Positions 30,630-39,726 of a stretch of DNA of 60,896 nt are shown here, piece by piece. The position numbers and the translations under genes are program-made. The notes under the pieces were generated by a model. It was given only the letters and a program-made list of their open reading frames with translations. It did not search any database and was not told the origin of the DNA. How positions within the stretch are numbered: position 1 is the stretch's first letter; every line of letters begins with the position of its first letter. This stretch comes from REEP01 sp964517265. GTDB lineage: Bacteria; Pseudomonadota; Alphaproteobacteria; Rhodospirillales; Defluviicoccaceae. The stretch covers positions 1 to 60,896 of the forward strand of contig CAZFBS010000014.1 of the NCBI GenBank assembly GCA_964517265.1, written 5' to 3'.

Positions 30630-31043
30630 ATGCACCGAAAGATCATGGTGCCGGTTGATTTGGAGCATCTCGATCAGCTCGACGCCGCATTGAAAGAGGC
30701 CCGCGCGCTTGCCGCGCTACATAAGGCAGAACTTGTTTATGTCGGAGTGACCGCTCCAACACCAAGTCCGGTAGCGCATACGCCGGAGGAATATGCCGCC
30801 CGCCTCGAGCGCTTGGCCACCGAGGAAAGCGCGCGCACTGGCCTGCCCGCGAGTATCTATCCGATCGTCAGCCACGATCCCGCCGTCGACCTCGACTCCC
30901 AACTGCTTGAAGCGATCACGGCCTTAGACGCCGATCTCGTAGTGATGGGGTCGCACCGGCCGGGATGGCGAGAGCACATCTTTTCTTCCAACGCCGGCTA
31001 TATCGCCACCCATGCCCCCGTATCGGTGATGGTCGTCCGATGA
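30630..31043 (+). CDS. Universal stress protein (UspA family)
   Basis: 137 residues. MHRKIMVPVDLEHLD is the N-terminal strand, and the C-terminal GSHRPGWREHIFSSNAGYIATHAPVSVMVV region carries the nucleotide-binding-type G-x2-G-x9-G-S/T pattern in degenerate form (SSN replaces the usual GS). AAGGAGAG lies just before the ATG. A role in stress physiology is known for the family; the ligand is not predictable. Confidence 0.88.
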   Translation: MHRKIMVPVDLEHLDQLDAALKEARALAALHKAELVYVGVTAPTPSPVAHTPEEYAARLERLATEESARTGLPASIYPIVSHDPAVDLDSQLLEAITALDADLVVMGSHRPGWREHIFSSNAGYIATHAPVSVMVVR

Positions 31044-31102
31044 GCCGGGAACACCTCACCAAGCATACCACTCAATAGAGAAGCCAGCGAAGGGACCAAG
31101 AT

Positions 31103-32743
31103 TTGACAAGAGCAACCGCACCCGACATCAGCCTGCCGACACCGGAGGGTGAATCCACTATTATCGATACCGAATACAAGATCGGTCAGGACAACCTCAC
31201 ACCGAAAATTGGCCCTTTTGATCTGGATATTCATAATCCTGTCTTCGTCGTATCGGGTTTGGCGGTGGTTATCTTCGTGTTGATCACGCTTATTTTTCAG
31301 AGCGAGGTCGCGCCGATCTTCGAGGGCCTGCGCGACTGGTTGGTCTCGCGCCTGGACTGGTTCTTCCTTTCGGCGGCCAACATTTTTGTGCTGCTCTGCC
31401 TGGCACTGATCGTGACGCCGCTCGGCAAGGTCCGGATCGGCGGCACCGAAGCCACCCCCGACTACAGTTACCTCAGTTGGTTCGCGATGCTTTTTGCCGC
31501 GGGAATGGGCATTGGGCTCGTGTTCTTCGGCGTGTCCGAGCCGATCTCGCACTACGAAAGTGCCTTGGGCGGCGCCGCGGTAGACGCAAACGGAATCCGG
31601 ACCGATTGGGCGCCGCTTGGCGGGGCCAAGGGTGACCCTGCCGCGGCCCACTCGCTTGGAATGGCAGCCACGATCTTCCACTGGGGCCTGCACCCATGGG
31701 CCATTTACGCCGTAGTTGGACTGGCACTGGCCATTTTCACCTATAACAAGGGCCTGCCGCTGACGATGCGATCGATCTTCTATCCGATTCTTGGCGAAAG
31801 GATATGGGGCTGGCCAGGCCACGTGATCGACGCGCTGGCGGTGTTCGCGACCTTGTTCGGGCTCGCCACCTCGCTCGGCTTCGGCGCGGAGCAGGCAACC
31901 GCGGGATTGTCGTTCCTGTTCGGAGTGCCGGAGGGCAACCCCACCAAGGTCATTCTGATCGCCGCAATCACGGCCGTCGCCATCACCTCGGTCGTTCGCG
32001 GTATGGACCGCGGGGTCAAACGACTTTCCGAGTTGAACATCATGCTGGCCGCGGCGCTTCTCCTGTTTATCCTTATTGCCGGGCCGACATTGGCGATCCT
32101 CTCGGGCTTTGTTACGAACCTCGGCGCCTATATCGGCGAGCTTGCTCCGCTTTCCAACCCCTTTGGCCGCGAGGACGATAACTTTCGTCAGGGCTGGACG
32201 TCCTTTTACTGGGCTTGGTGGATCAGCTGGTCGCCGTTCGTTGGCATGTTCATCGCACGGGTCAGCCGTGGCCGCACCGTCCGGGAATTCATCATCAGCG
32301 TTCTGCTGATCCCCTCGCTGGTTTCGGTCCTGTGGATGAGCACCTTTGGCGGCACCGCGATCAGTCAGATCATCGATCACGGACTCACCGCCGTCGCCGA
32401 CGTGCCCCTGGAGATCAAGCTTTTTGCGATGCTTGACTCGCTGCCGTTGACTGCAATTTCCTCGTTCGCCGGAATCGTCCTGGTGATCGTCTTCTTCGTT
32501 ACCTCGTCGGACTCCGGCAGCCTTGTAGTCGATACGATCACGGCTGGCGGCAAGGTCGATGCCCCGGTCAGCCAACGGGTTTTCTGGTGTACCCTGGAAG
32601 GGCTTGTTGCCATCGTGCTCCTCGTCGGGGGCGGCCTCGCAGCACTACAGGCGATGGCAGTTTCGACTGGTTTCCCGTTCACGATCGTCCTGCTTCTCGC
32701 TTCTGGTGCCATCGTCAAAGGCCTGCTCGACGAGCCGCGATGA
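31103..32743 (+). CDS. BCCT family transporter (betaine/carnitine/choline type)
   Basis: 546 residues with about 12 membrane segments. The BCCT signatures are present: WFAMLFAAGMGIGLVFFGVSEPI early on, and WWISWSPFVGMFIARVSRGRT in the middle, the aromatic box region for quaternary ammonium ligands. These carriers take up glycine betaine, choline or similar osmolytes. The start is TTG at 31103 with AGGGACC upstream, giving a soluble N-terminal tail of about 45 residues. It follows the universal stress gene by 59 bp, and both fit osmotic stress response. Confidence 0.9.
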   Translation: MTRATAPDISLPTPEGESTIIDTEYKIGQDNLTPKIGPFDLDIHNPVFVVSGLAVVIFVLITLIFQSEVAPIFEGLRDWLVSRLDWFFLSAANIFVLLCLALIVTPLGKVRIGGTEATPDYSYLSWFAMLFAAGMGIGLVFFGVSEPISHYESALGGAAVDANGIRTDWAPLGGAKGDPAAAHSLGMAATIFHWGLHPWAIYAVVGLALAIFTYNKGLPLTMRSIFYPILGERIWGWPGHVIDALAVFATLFGLATSLGFGAEQATAGLSFLFGVPEGNPTKVILIAAITAVAITSVVRGMDRGVKRLSELNIMLAAALLLFILIAGPTLAILSGFVTNLGAYIGELAPLSNPFGREDDNFRQGWTSFYWAWWISWSPFVGMFIARVSRGRTVREFIISVLLIPSLVSVLWMSTFGGTAISQIIDHGLTAVADVPLEIKLFAMLDSLPLTAISSFAGIVLVIVFFVTSSDSGSLVVDTITAGGKVDAPVSQRVFWCTLEGLVAIVLLVGGGLAALQAMAVSTGFPFTIVLLLASGAIVKGLLDEPR

Positions 32744-33028
32744 GCGCCTCCGCCGCCGGAGTCGGTCGATTCCCGGTCCGGGCGGCGATCCGCCACGATT
32801 GGTGAGCGCAACACTGCCGCTGAGGGCCGGCGTCCCGGCCAAAACCGTTTCGCATTTCCTAACAAATACAATTGGTTGACTCTGCAGTCTCGTGCGATGC
32901 ACGGCGCCGCGCAGAAAGCGGGCGCGGCAGCCAATCCGTTTGCCGATTCTCCTTTTCACACCGAAAAAATGCCCTATATTCTGGTGATCTTCTTCATCAT
33001 CAACGTGATTGTCACGGGCGTTTCCTCT

Positions 33029-33940
33029 ATGCTGAAGTTGTCCGATCGGGTAGCCGGCGCCCTGCTGGTTGCCGCTGCCTGCCTGTGTTGGAGTTCGGGC
33101 GGACTTCTCGTTCGCCTGCTCGATCTCGACGCCATTGTCATCGTCTTCTGGCGCTCCCTGTTCATGGCTTTGGCAGTGGCGAGCGGCCTTCTGATCGGAT
33201 ACGGACGCCGAGCACCAGCGGTCTTGGCGGCGGTTAAATGGCCAGGAATACTGTCCGGAGCTCTGCTCAGCGCCACGTTCATTGGCTACATTCTGTCGCT
33301 CAGCTTCACCCAAGTCGCCAACACGATGATCCTGATGAGCGCTTCACCGCTGGTAGCGGCGGTGCTGGCGCATTTGATTTTGAAGGAGCGTCTGGGGCGA
33401 ACGGCTATCTATACGATCGGCGCGGCCATGGTCGGGATCGCCATGATGTTCAGCCAAGGCATCTCTGCCGGCAGCCTACTCGGCGATCTGTTCGGCTTGC
33501 TGGTCGCGTTGACGTTTGGCGTCAACATCGTTGTCCTGCGCCGCTGGCGCGGCATCGACATGGTTCCGGCCACCATGCTCGGCGGCCTTCTGTCCGCAGC
33601 CGTGACCGCGCCGTGGGCGCTTGGGACTGCCGTGGACTCTGCCGAACTCGTCATTCTCGGACTGCTCGGCTGCGTCCAGCTTGGCCTCGGCCTGGTTCTT
33701 TTTGTCCGAGGCAGCCGCAAGCTCTGCGCCGCTGAGCTCGGGTTATTGACCCTGTTGGAGACCATCCTTGCGCCCCTTTGGGTATGGATCGGTATCGGAG
33801 AGACACCGACCCCTGCGGCGCTTGTGGGGGGCGGCATCGTTCTCGCTGCGGTGATCGGGTTGGCGTTGCGTGCGCATATACAACCGGTTTCGACCCCCGT
33901 CGTACCACCGGGCGGATCAATCGCTGTTCCGGCGTCCTGA
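33029..33940 (+). CDS. EamA/DMT superfamily permease
   Basis: 303 residues with about ten hydrophobic helices in two EamA repeats (first WSSGGLLVRLLDLDAIVIVFWR; second LFGLLVALTFGVNIVVLRRW). Such permeases export or import amino acids and metabolites; the substrate is not predictable. ATG 33029 gives the usual 10-helix length; ATG 32969 would add a hydrophobic extension. Confidence 0.85.
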   Translation: MLKLSDRVAGALLVAAACLCWSSGGLLVRLLDLDAIVIVFWRSLFMALAVASGLLIGYGRRAPAVLAAVKWPGILSGALLSATFIGYILSLSFTQVANTMILMSASPLVAAVLAHLILKERLGRTAIYTIGAAMVGIAMMFSQGISAGSLLGDLFGLLVALTFGVNIVVLRRWRGIDMVPATMLGGLLSAAVTAPWALGTAVDSAELVILGLLGCVQLGLGLVLFVRGSRKLCAAELGLLTLLETILAPLWVWIGIGETPTPAALVGGGIVLAAVIGLALRAHIQPVSTPVVPPGGSIAVPAS

Positions 33941-33969
33941 GGTCCTGCTTACGCAGCCTTTCTGCGGAG

Positions 33970-34389
33970 TTACAAGGCCGCGCGGATCCGCGCGGCCGCC
34001 GTCGTAAGCTCCTCCCGGTCGCCGGGTTGCAGAGCCCAGTTCATCGCCAAGCCGTCGTCCCTGCTGCGCGGCAGGACATGCCAATGAAAATGCGACACCG
34101 ACTGCGCGGCGCCCGGACCATTGGCTTGCACCAGGTTCAAGCCATAGGGCGTGAACGCTTTCCAGACGGCGCGCGCTACCCGTTGGGCGGCGCACGTAGT
34201 CGCCGTCAACCATGGCTCGTCGAGCGTCAGCAGGGTCTCGGCATGCGTTTTCGGGATCACCAGCGCATGTCCCGGGTTGGCGGGATTGATGTCCATGAAT
34301 GCCAGCGTATGCTCATCCTCAAAGATCTGAAAACTGGGAATCTCGCCCCGGATGATCCGGCAAAAGATGCAGGTTTGGTCCAACGCCAT
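33970..34389 (-). CDS. HIT family protein (histidine triad)
   Basis: 139 residues. CIFCRIIRGEIPSF is the N-terminal zinc-like and substrate region, HALVIPKTH follows, and SHFHWHVLPR is the His-x-His-x-His catalytic triad loop. These enzymes hydrolyse nucleoside phosphoramidates or dinucleotides. ATG 34389 with GAAAGGAT upstream is preferred over the in-frame ATG at 34467. It converges with the EamA gene. Confidence 0.92.
   Translation of the reverse strand: MALDQTCIFCRIIRGEIPSFQIFEDEHTLAFMDINPANPGHALVIPKTHAETLLTLDEPWLTATTCAAQRVARAVWKAFTPYGLNLVQANGPGAAQSVSHFHWHVLPRSRDDGLAMNWALQPGDREELTTAAARIRAAL
33976..33997. repeat. Perfect 22-bp palindrome in the end of the HIT gene
   Basis: A 22-bp sequence centred on a GGATCC core that equals its own complement, inside the last codons of the HIT gene and 36 bp beyond the EamA stop. 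The position between two converging genes suggests a bidirectional stop signal. It has no loop and no T-tract, so this is a weak call. Confidence 0.4.
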
Positions 34390-34528
34390 CGCAAATCCTT
34401 TCGCGGTTCTGATTGGCTGCTGATCCCGTTTGCCGCAACAAGCCCCTTTGGACAAGGCCAGAATCATCGGCTACAAGACCCACGCCTTCAAGAAATCTTG
34501 AGGTTGGCGGTAAGGAGAGGATGTCATC

Positions 34529-35257
34529 GTGGTGAAAAGGTCCTTCATCCTGGCCGTTATCGTGTTGATCCTGATCGGCCAGCCCGTGGGCGCCGCAACC
34601 TCGGTTCTTTTCGATGCAACGCTGCAGTCGACCCCGGACGCCCAAGGCTGGCTCTACGCGAGCTTTCCGTTAAGAGGCGTCCGCGCAACAAAGTCCTTTG
34701 ATGGTGCCACCGCCATACTCGACACTACCGCCGCGAGAGGCGATATGGCGGGTTACTTCTCCACCCGCCTGCCAACAACCCTCGACCGCAAGAGAGGGTT
34801 CCAGCTGCTGTTCACCCTGCAGATCATCGAAGAAAAGCACGTCAGCGCCGATCGCGCCGGATTCAGCTTGATTTTGCTGTCGAGCGACCTGAAGGGAGTC
34901 GAGCTTGCGTTCTGGGAGGATCAGATCTGGACGCAGGCCGACGAGCCGCTGTTCACCAGAGGCGAAGGCTCCCGTCCTTTCAACACTTGGAGCAGACCGG
35001 TCAACTATGTGCTGACCATCGATGCTCTCACCTATACCCTTTCGGCAGACGGCAAAGCGGTCTTAAGCGGGACGCTGAAAGACTATTCCGCCTTCAACAC
35101 GCCGCCGTTTGACTTTATCTACCGGCAGCCGAACTTCATCTTCTTCGGCGACAACACAGGATCCGCCGCGGCGCGGGTGGCGATCGGCTCGATCTTGCTT
35201 CAGGTCCCGTCGGACGAGCCGCCGCCGACGGCAGCCGGAAGAGGCCCAACCCCGTGA
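34529..35257 (+). CDS. Exported hypothetical protein, lectin-like fold suspected
   Basis: 242 residues with a clear signal peptide (about 1-23, VKRSFILAVIVLILIGQPVGAA). The mature part begins TSVLFDATLQSTPDAQGWLY and resembles choice-of-anchor type jelly-roll modules found in surface proteins, but no anchor is seen. The start is GTG, at 34529 or 34532, with AAGGAGAGG about 10 nt upstream. It lies 33 bp upstream of the DUF2254 gene, likely in one transcript. Confidence 0.72.
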   Translation: MVKRSFILAVIVLILIGQPVGAATSVLFDATLQSTPDAQGWLYASFPLRGVRATKSFDGATAILDTTAARGDMAGYFSTRLPTTLDRKRGFQLLFTLQIIEEKHVSADRAGFSLILLSSDLKGVELAFWEDQIWTQADEPLFTRGEGSRPFNTWSRPVNYVLTIDALTYTLSADGKAVLSGTLKDYSAFNTPPFDFIYRQPNFIFFGDNTGSAAARVAIGSILLQVPSDEPPPTAAGRGPTP

Positions 35258-35290
35258 TCTTTTTCTTCAGGAGCTGAGGAACACAAATTC

Positions 35291-36616
35291 ATGCTGGATC
35301 GCATCCGCAACGTCATGATCCTAATACGTGGACAGATGTGGTTGATCCCAGCGATCATGATCATCGTTACCTTGGCCCTCGCGTTCTTTCTTCTCACCAA
35401 CAAGTACCTGATTCGCGCGGTCGAAGATGCGGAATTCTGGTGGGTCTACGGCGGCGATGCGAGTTCGGCGCGCGAGCTCCTCTCCAGCCTGCTCTCCGGC
35501 CTGATGACCATGACGTCGCTGGTGGTATCGATCACGTTCGTTGTCCTGACGCTCGCCGCCAACCAGCTCGGGCCCCGCCTGATCGCGACGTTCATGGCCG
35601 ATCGTCAGATCCAAGCCGTGATTGGGCTCTTCCTTAGCACCATTCTCTATGTGCTTGTCGTCCTGCGCACGCTCAAGGACGAGTTGGATAAGGCGGCCGT
35701 GCCGCACATCGCCGTCACTGCCGGCAGTGCCCTCACCGTCGCCTGCCTGATCACGCTTCTTTTTTATCTTCACAAGGTCGCCCGCTCCATCATTGCCGAT
35801 AACGTGGTTGAGACCGCCGCGAACGAGTTATCCAAGAACATCGACGACATTCTTCCCGACGAGCCGGGCGGGACAGACGACGAACTGCCGCACCCCGACC
35901 TGACGGGCGGCACACCGGTGTCCCTTGACCAAAGCGGCTACATCCAAACGATCGACTACAATGCACTCGTCGAATTCGCCCAAAAGAAAGACGTCGTCTT
36001 CAAGGTCGACGTACGTGCGGGACAGTTTGTCTTGAAGCATGGGGATCATATCCGAGTGCATCGCCTCGGCAACCTCGATGAGGACACGATCAACGCCATT
36101 CGGAAACGCTTTGTCATCGGCCAGCTGCGTACACCCGCCCAGGACCTCGAATATGGCGTCCGCCAACTTGTCGAGATTGCTCTTCGCGCCCTCTCTCCCG
36201 GGATCAACGATCCCTTCACCGCAATCGTTGTCCTCAATCGGCTTGGTACTGCCCTCGAAATCATTCTTGCTCGCCAACCGATGCCGCGCTTCCTGCGGGA
36301 CGCGGACGGGGAGCTTCGGGTGGTTGCGGAACGTCTGAACGAACATCTGATCGGAGCTGCCTTTGATCTGATCCGGGACGCCGGCGCCGACCAGCCTCTC
36401 GTCCTTATCCGTATTGCCGAACTCCTCGGCCAGCTCGCCCCGGTTTTGCATTACGACGCGGCCCGGCGCGCCGTGCTGGCGCAGTTGGAAAAGCTTGAGG
36501 AGTCCGCCGAGAAAGCCTCTTTGGCACCCAGTGATCGGCAGCAGGTGATGCAGCATGTCGATGACGCCCGCACAGCGGTCGGACAGCACAGCGGGCGCGC
36601 CTTTAGCAAGCCGTGA
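35291..36616 (+). CDS. DUF2254 family membrane protein
   Basis: 441 residues. The N-terminal half has about four membrane helices (near 16-40, 60-90, 105-130, 140-165), with WWVYGGDASSARELLSSLLSGLMTMTSL as the family hallmark. The C-terminal half is soluble and includes RALSPGINDPFTA, which is strongly conserved in the family. The function is unknown. Confidence 0.88.
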   Translation: MLDRIRNVMILIRGQMWLIPAIMIIVTLALAFFLLTNKYLIRAVEDAEFWWVYGGDASSARELLSSLLSGLMTMTSLVVSITFVVLTLAANQLGPRLIATFMADRQIQAVIGLFLSTILYVLVVLRTLKDELDKAAVPHIAVTAGSALTVACLITLLFYLHKVARSIIADNVVETAANELSKNIDDILPDEPGGTDDELPHPDLTGGTPVSLDQSGYIQTIDYNALVEFAQKKDVVFKVDVRAGQFVLKHGDHIRVHRLGNLDEDTINAIRKRFVIGQLRTPAQDLEYGVRQLVEIALRALSPGINDPFTAIVVLNRLGTALEIILARQPMPRFLRDADGELRVVAERLNEHLIGAAFDLIRDAGADQPLVLIRIAELLGQLAPVLHYDAARRAVLAQLEKLEESAEKASLAPSDRQQVMQHVDDARTAVGQHSGRAFSKP

Positions 36617-36648
36617 ACGCTGCCGCTGCGGGTCTTGCTCCAGCGGCA

Positions 36649-37107
36649 TCACCGGCGCTGCGTAAAGAACGCCTTGAGTAGAGCTGCTGCCGCGCGCTCC
36701 TCGACGCCGCCGATCACCTCGGGCCGGTGATGGCAGGTCGACCGCGCAAACACGCGCGCCCCGTGCTCGATCCCTCCCATCTTCGGATCGTAGGCGCCGA
36801 AGTACACCCGGCGGAGGCGGGCAAAGGATGCTGCGGCGGCGCACATCGCGCATGGCTCCAGCGTCACGTAAAGATCACAACCAGTAAGGTGCGGCCCCAA
36901 GCCGTGCCGGACCGCCGCCCGAATCGCTAGAATTTCCGCATGAGCCGTCGGATCGCCAAGCTCTTCCACCCGGTTGCCTGCCGCGGCGAGAACGATCGCA
37001 CCCGCGATAAGTGCGGCACCGACAGGTACCTCACCGCGAGCACCCGCGCGCTCGGCTTCTGCCAGCGCCACACGCATGAAAGCGGTCCTGCTTGCGATAT
37101 CTGCCAC
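36649..37107 (-). CDS. tadA: tRNA-specific adenosine deaminase (TadA family)
   Basis: Deaminates A34 of tRNA-Arg to inosine (family knowledge). The 152 residues have the zinc motif HAEILAIRAA with the proton-shuttle Glu, and PCAMCAAAASFARLRRVYFG with the two Cys ligands. Start GTG 37107 has AGGA about 6 nt upstream. Divergent from the amidotransferase gene, with 58 bp between starts. Confidence 0.92.
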   Translation of the reverse strand: MADIASRTAFMRVALAEAERAGARGEVPVGAALIAGAIVLAAAGNRVEELGDPTAHAEILAIRAAVRHGLGPHLTGCDLYVTLEPCAMCAAAASFARLRRVYFGAYDPKMGGIEHGARVFARSTCHHRPEVIGGVEERAAAALLKAFFTQRR

Positions 37108-37165
37108 AGCGTCCTGTTTGCCACGCCTGTTGCCGTCTGGCCAGCGTCACCCTAAAGTCGCCGCC

Positions 37166-37885
37166 ATGTCGCGACCGATCATTGGCATCACTGTCGACAG
37201 CGAAGAGCCCGGGGGATATTCTCGATTTCCGTGGATGGCGCTTCGCGAGAACTACTGCACGGCGGTTGCGCGCGGCGGCGGGCTGCCGGTGCTGCTGCCG
37301 CACGGAGCGGCTGGCGTTGCCGACTACGTTCGCATGATCGACGGGTTGATCGTCTCCGGTGGCAACTTCGACGTGGATCCGACACTGTTCGGCGCGAGTT
37401 CCCGCCATGCCAGCGTGAAATTGAAAGAGGCGCGGACGGCGTTCGAGTTTGCCCTGATAGAAGCTGCCCTCGCTGCCGATGTGCCGGTGCTCGGCATCTG
37501 CGGTGGCCAGCAACTGCTTCATGTTGTGCTCGGTGGGACGCTCATTCAGCACATCCCGGACGAAGTGCCAGGCGCCCTCGCTCATGAACAGCCAAACCCC
37601 AGGGACGAGCCGGGGCATTCGGTAACGGTGCGCGCCGGCACCCTGCTTCATCGCGTCGTCGAGAGGGCGGAAATGCCGGTCAACAGCGCCCATCATCAGG
37701 CAGCCGGGAAAGTACCGGAGGGCGTCGTCGTCAACGCTGTCGCTCCCGATGGCGTGATCGAAGGCATCGAGGCGCCGGCTCGTCGCTTCTGCCTGGGCGT
37801 TCAATGGCATCCGGAGTTCGAAATTTCCGAGGGTGACAGGCGGATCTTCGCCGCGTTCGTCGCCGCGTCTGGCGAAGTTCTTTAA
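37166..37885 (+). CDS. Class I glutamine amidotransferase, gamma-glutamyl hydrolase type (PuuD-like)
   Basis: 239 residues with the nucleophile elbow LGICGGQQLLHVVLGG and the C-terminal GVQWHPEFE, giving the Cys-His-Glu triad of the peptidase C26 family. In E. coli the family member PuuD cleaves gamma-glutamyl-GABA; alphaproteobacterial members can have other gamma-glutamyl substrates. ATG 37166 is chosen because MSRPIIGITVDSEEPG is the conserved N-terminus; the longer ORF begins inside tadA on the other strand. Its stop overlaps the start of rluB (TAATG). Confidence 0.88.
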   Translation: MSRPIIGITVDSEEPGGYSRFPWMALRENYCTAVARGGGLPVLLPHGAAGVADYVRMIDGLIVSGGNFDVDPTLFGASSRHASVKLKEARTAFEFALIEAALAADVPVLGICGGQQLLHVVLGGTLIQHIPDEVPGALAHEQPNPRDEPGHSVTVRAGTLLHRVVERAEMPVNSAHHQAAGKVPEGVVVNAVAPDGVIEGIEAPARRFCLGVQWHPEFEISEGDRRIFAAFVAASGEVL

Positions 37886-38631
37886 TGACGAACCCGGAGA
37901 CCCCCGGCAGCGGTGAGCGGATCGCCAAGGTGATCGCCCGCGCCGGACTGTGCTCGCGGCGCGAGGCGGAACGCTGGATTGCCGCCGGCCGCGTCACCGT
38001 CAATGGCCGGACGCTCGATTCGCCGGCACAGACGGTCGGCGACAGCGACATCATTACCGTCGATGGCAAGCCGCTGCCAAAGCGCCCGCAGGCACGGCTG
38101 TGGCGTTACCACAAACCCGAAGGGCTGGTGACGACCCACCGCGACCCGGAAGGCCGACCTACCGTGTTCGAACGGCTGCCAAAGGAACTCGGCAGGGTTA
38201 TTTCGATCGGCCGACTCGACATCGCCTCGGAGGGACTGCTGTTGTTGACCAATTCCGGAACCCTGGCGCGGCATCTGGAGCTTCCCGCCACCGGCTGGAC
38301 CCGCCGCTACCGGGTCCGCGTTTTCGGCACCGTCGAGGGGAAGGAACTCGCCGGACTTGCCCAGGGAATTACGGTCGAAGGCACCCGTTATGGTCCCATT
38401 CAAGCCGTGATTGACGCTGCCAGCGGCTCCAACACGTGGCTGACCCTGTCTCTCAAGGAAGGAAAAAACCGGGAAATACGCCGGGTGCTGGAGCATCTTG
38501 GCCTGCAGGTCAACCGTCTGATTCGGGTCGGATACGGTCCATTTCAGTTGGGTAACCTGCAGCGGGGCGAAGTCGACGAAGTCCCGCGCCGGGTGATCCG
38601 CGATCAGCTCGGCCGGGATTTCGTCGGTTGA
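37885..38631 (+). CDS. rluB: 23S rRNA pseudouridine synthase RluB-like
   Basis: 248 residues: an N-terminal S4 RNA-binding domain (RIAKVIARAGLCSRREAERW) and the RsuA-type pseudouridine synthase core with catalytic Asp in ISIGRLDIASEGLLLLTNSG. It acts on large-subunit rRNA by homology; RluE/RluF-like specificity cannot be fully excluded. It is coupled to both neighbours by overlaps. Confidence 0.92.
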   Translation: MTNPETPGSGERIAKVIARAGLCSRREAERWIAAGRVTVNGRTLDSPAQTVGDSDIITVDGKPLPKRPQARLWRYHKPEGLVTTHRDPEGRPTVFERLPKELGRVISIGRLDIASEGLLLLTNSGTLARHLELPATGWTRRYRVRVFGTVEGKELAGLAQGITVEGTRYGPIQAVIDAASGSNTWLTLSLKEGKNREIRRVLEHLGLQVNRLIRVGYGPFQLGNLQRGEVDEVPRRVIRDQLGRDFVG

Positions 38632-39191
38632 GGATCGTTTCCGGCAAACATCGGGGACGGCCGATCCAGGTGCCCCGTACCGAGGGCCTGCGGCCGACGG
38701 CCGATCGCGTGCGGGAGGCCGTCTTCAACATCCTCGAGCACGGGATCGACTGGGTGGGATTTGCGGAGTCGGGGGTGCTTGACCTGTTCGCGGGAACCGG
38801 CGCGCTCGGCCTTGAATCCCTGTCCAGAGGGGCTATCCGCGCCACGTTCGTTGATTCCGATCCTGCCGCATTGCTTGCCATCCGCCGCAATGCGGCCATG
38901 TTTGGTGAGGCGCGATCGGTTGTTCTACTGAAGCTTGACGCGACCCGGCTACCTCCCCCTGCCCGCATCGTTCGCGCTCCCTGCGCCCTTGCGTTCCTCG
39001 ACCCGCCGTACGAGTCCGGTTTCGCCGTTCCGGCCTTGCATGGAGCGGCCGCCCGCAGCTGGATCGCCGGCGGCGCCATCGCGGTGGTCGAAGTCGGCGC
39101 CCGCGAGCCGCTGGCGCCACCGCCGGAGTATAGGATCATGGATGAGCGGATCTACGGTGCCGCCCGCGTCGTCTTTCTCCGCTTCCGCTGA
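38628..39191 (+). CDS. rsmD: 16S rRNA (guanine-966-N2)-methyltransferase RsmD
   Basis: 187 residues starting with TTG at 38628, overlapping the rluB stop by 4 bp (TTGA). MRIVSGKHRGRPI is the conserved N-terminus, VLDLFAGTGALGLESLSRGA the SAM-binding loop, and FLDPPYES the catalytic (N/D)PPY motif. Confidence 0.94.
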   Translation: MRIVSGKHRGRPIQVPRTEGLRPTADRVREAVFNILEHGIDWVGFAESGVLDLFAGTGALGLESLSRGAIRATFVDSDPAALLAIRRNAAMFGEARSVVLLKLDATRLPPPARIVRAPCALAFLDPPYESGFAVPALHGAAARSWIAGGAIAVVEVGAREPLAPPPEYRIMDERIYGAARVVFLRFR

Positions 39192-39219
39192 CGGATCGCA
39201 GGCGCGAGACGGCCTTCGC

Positions 39220-39642
39220 CTATCCCTGCACCCAGGGCAGTTCCTCGACCTTCCAGCCGGAGATTGTCCCCCGGTGACGCTCTGCATCGGGATCGCCTTC
39301 GAAACCGCTCCCTACATTATAGCAGGTCTTGTAGCCGCGGGCGCTCATCGCGATCGCTGCCGAACGTGAGCGTGCGCCTGATCGGCAGATAAACACGAGA
39401 GGCGCTTCACGATTGGATACCGCAGCCTCGACTTCAGCAGCAAAGCCGGGGTTGATCGTCATGCTCGGGAACAACGCCCACGAAACCAACAATGGCCGCT
39501 TGCCCACGGCGCTCAGGTCCGGAAGCCCGACATAAGTCCACTCGGCCGGCGTACGGACATCAATGAGAACGGCGTGCGAATCGGCACTGAGAATTTCCCA
39601 GGCCTGCGTTGGCGTAATATCACCAGCATAACGGCCTTTCAT
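39220..39642 (-). CDS. Single-domain rhodanese-like protein
   Basis: 140 residues with the active-site loop FICRSGARSRS (Cys nucleophile) and the front part AWEILSADSHAVLIDVRTPAEW. Probably a sulfurtransferase. ATG 39642 has GGAGTGTAAGG upstream; the in-frame ATG at 39708 has no such site. It lies next to the ferredoxin-NADP reductase gene, 84 bp downstream in the same direction. Confidence 0.88.
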   Translation of the reverse strand: MKGRYAGDITPTQAWEILSADSHAVLIDVRTPAEWTYVGLPDLSAVGKRPLLVSWALFPSMTINPGFAAEVEAAVSNREAPLVFICRSGARSRSAAIAMSARGYKTCYNVGSGFEGDPDAERHRGTISGWKVEELPWVQG

Positions 39643-39726
39643 CCTTACACTCCTGCCTGAGCTGTAGAATCTGCCCTTTCCACGCTCTTGGATATGGTGG
39701 AAGGCCATTTGCTGTCCAGGTGGTGT

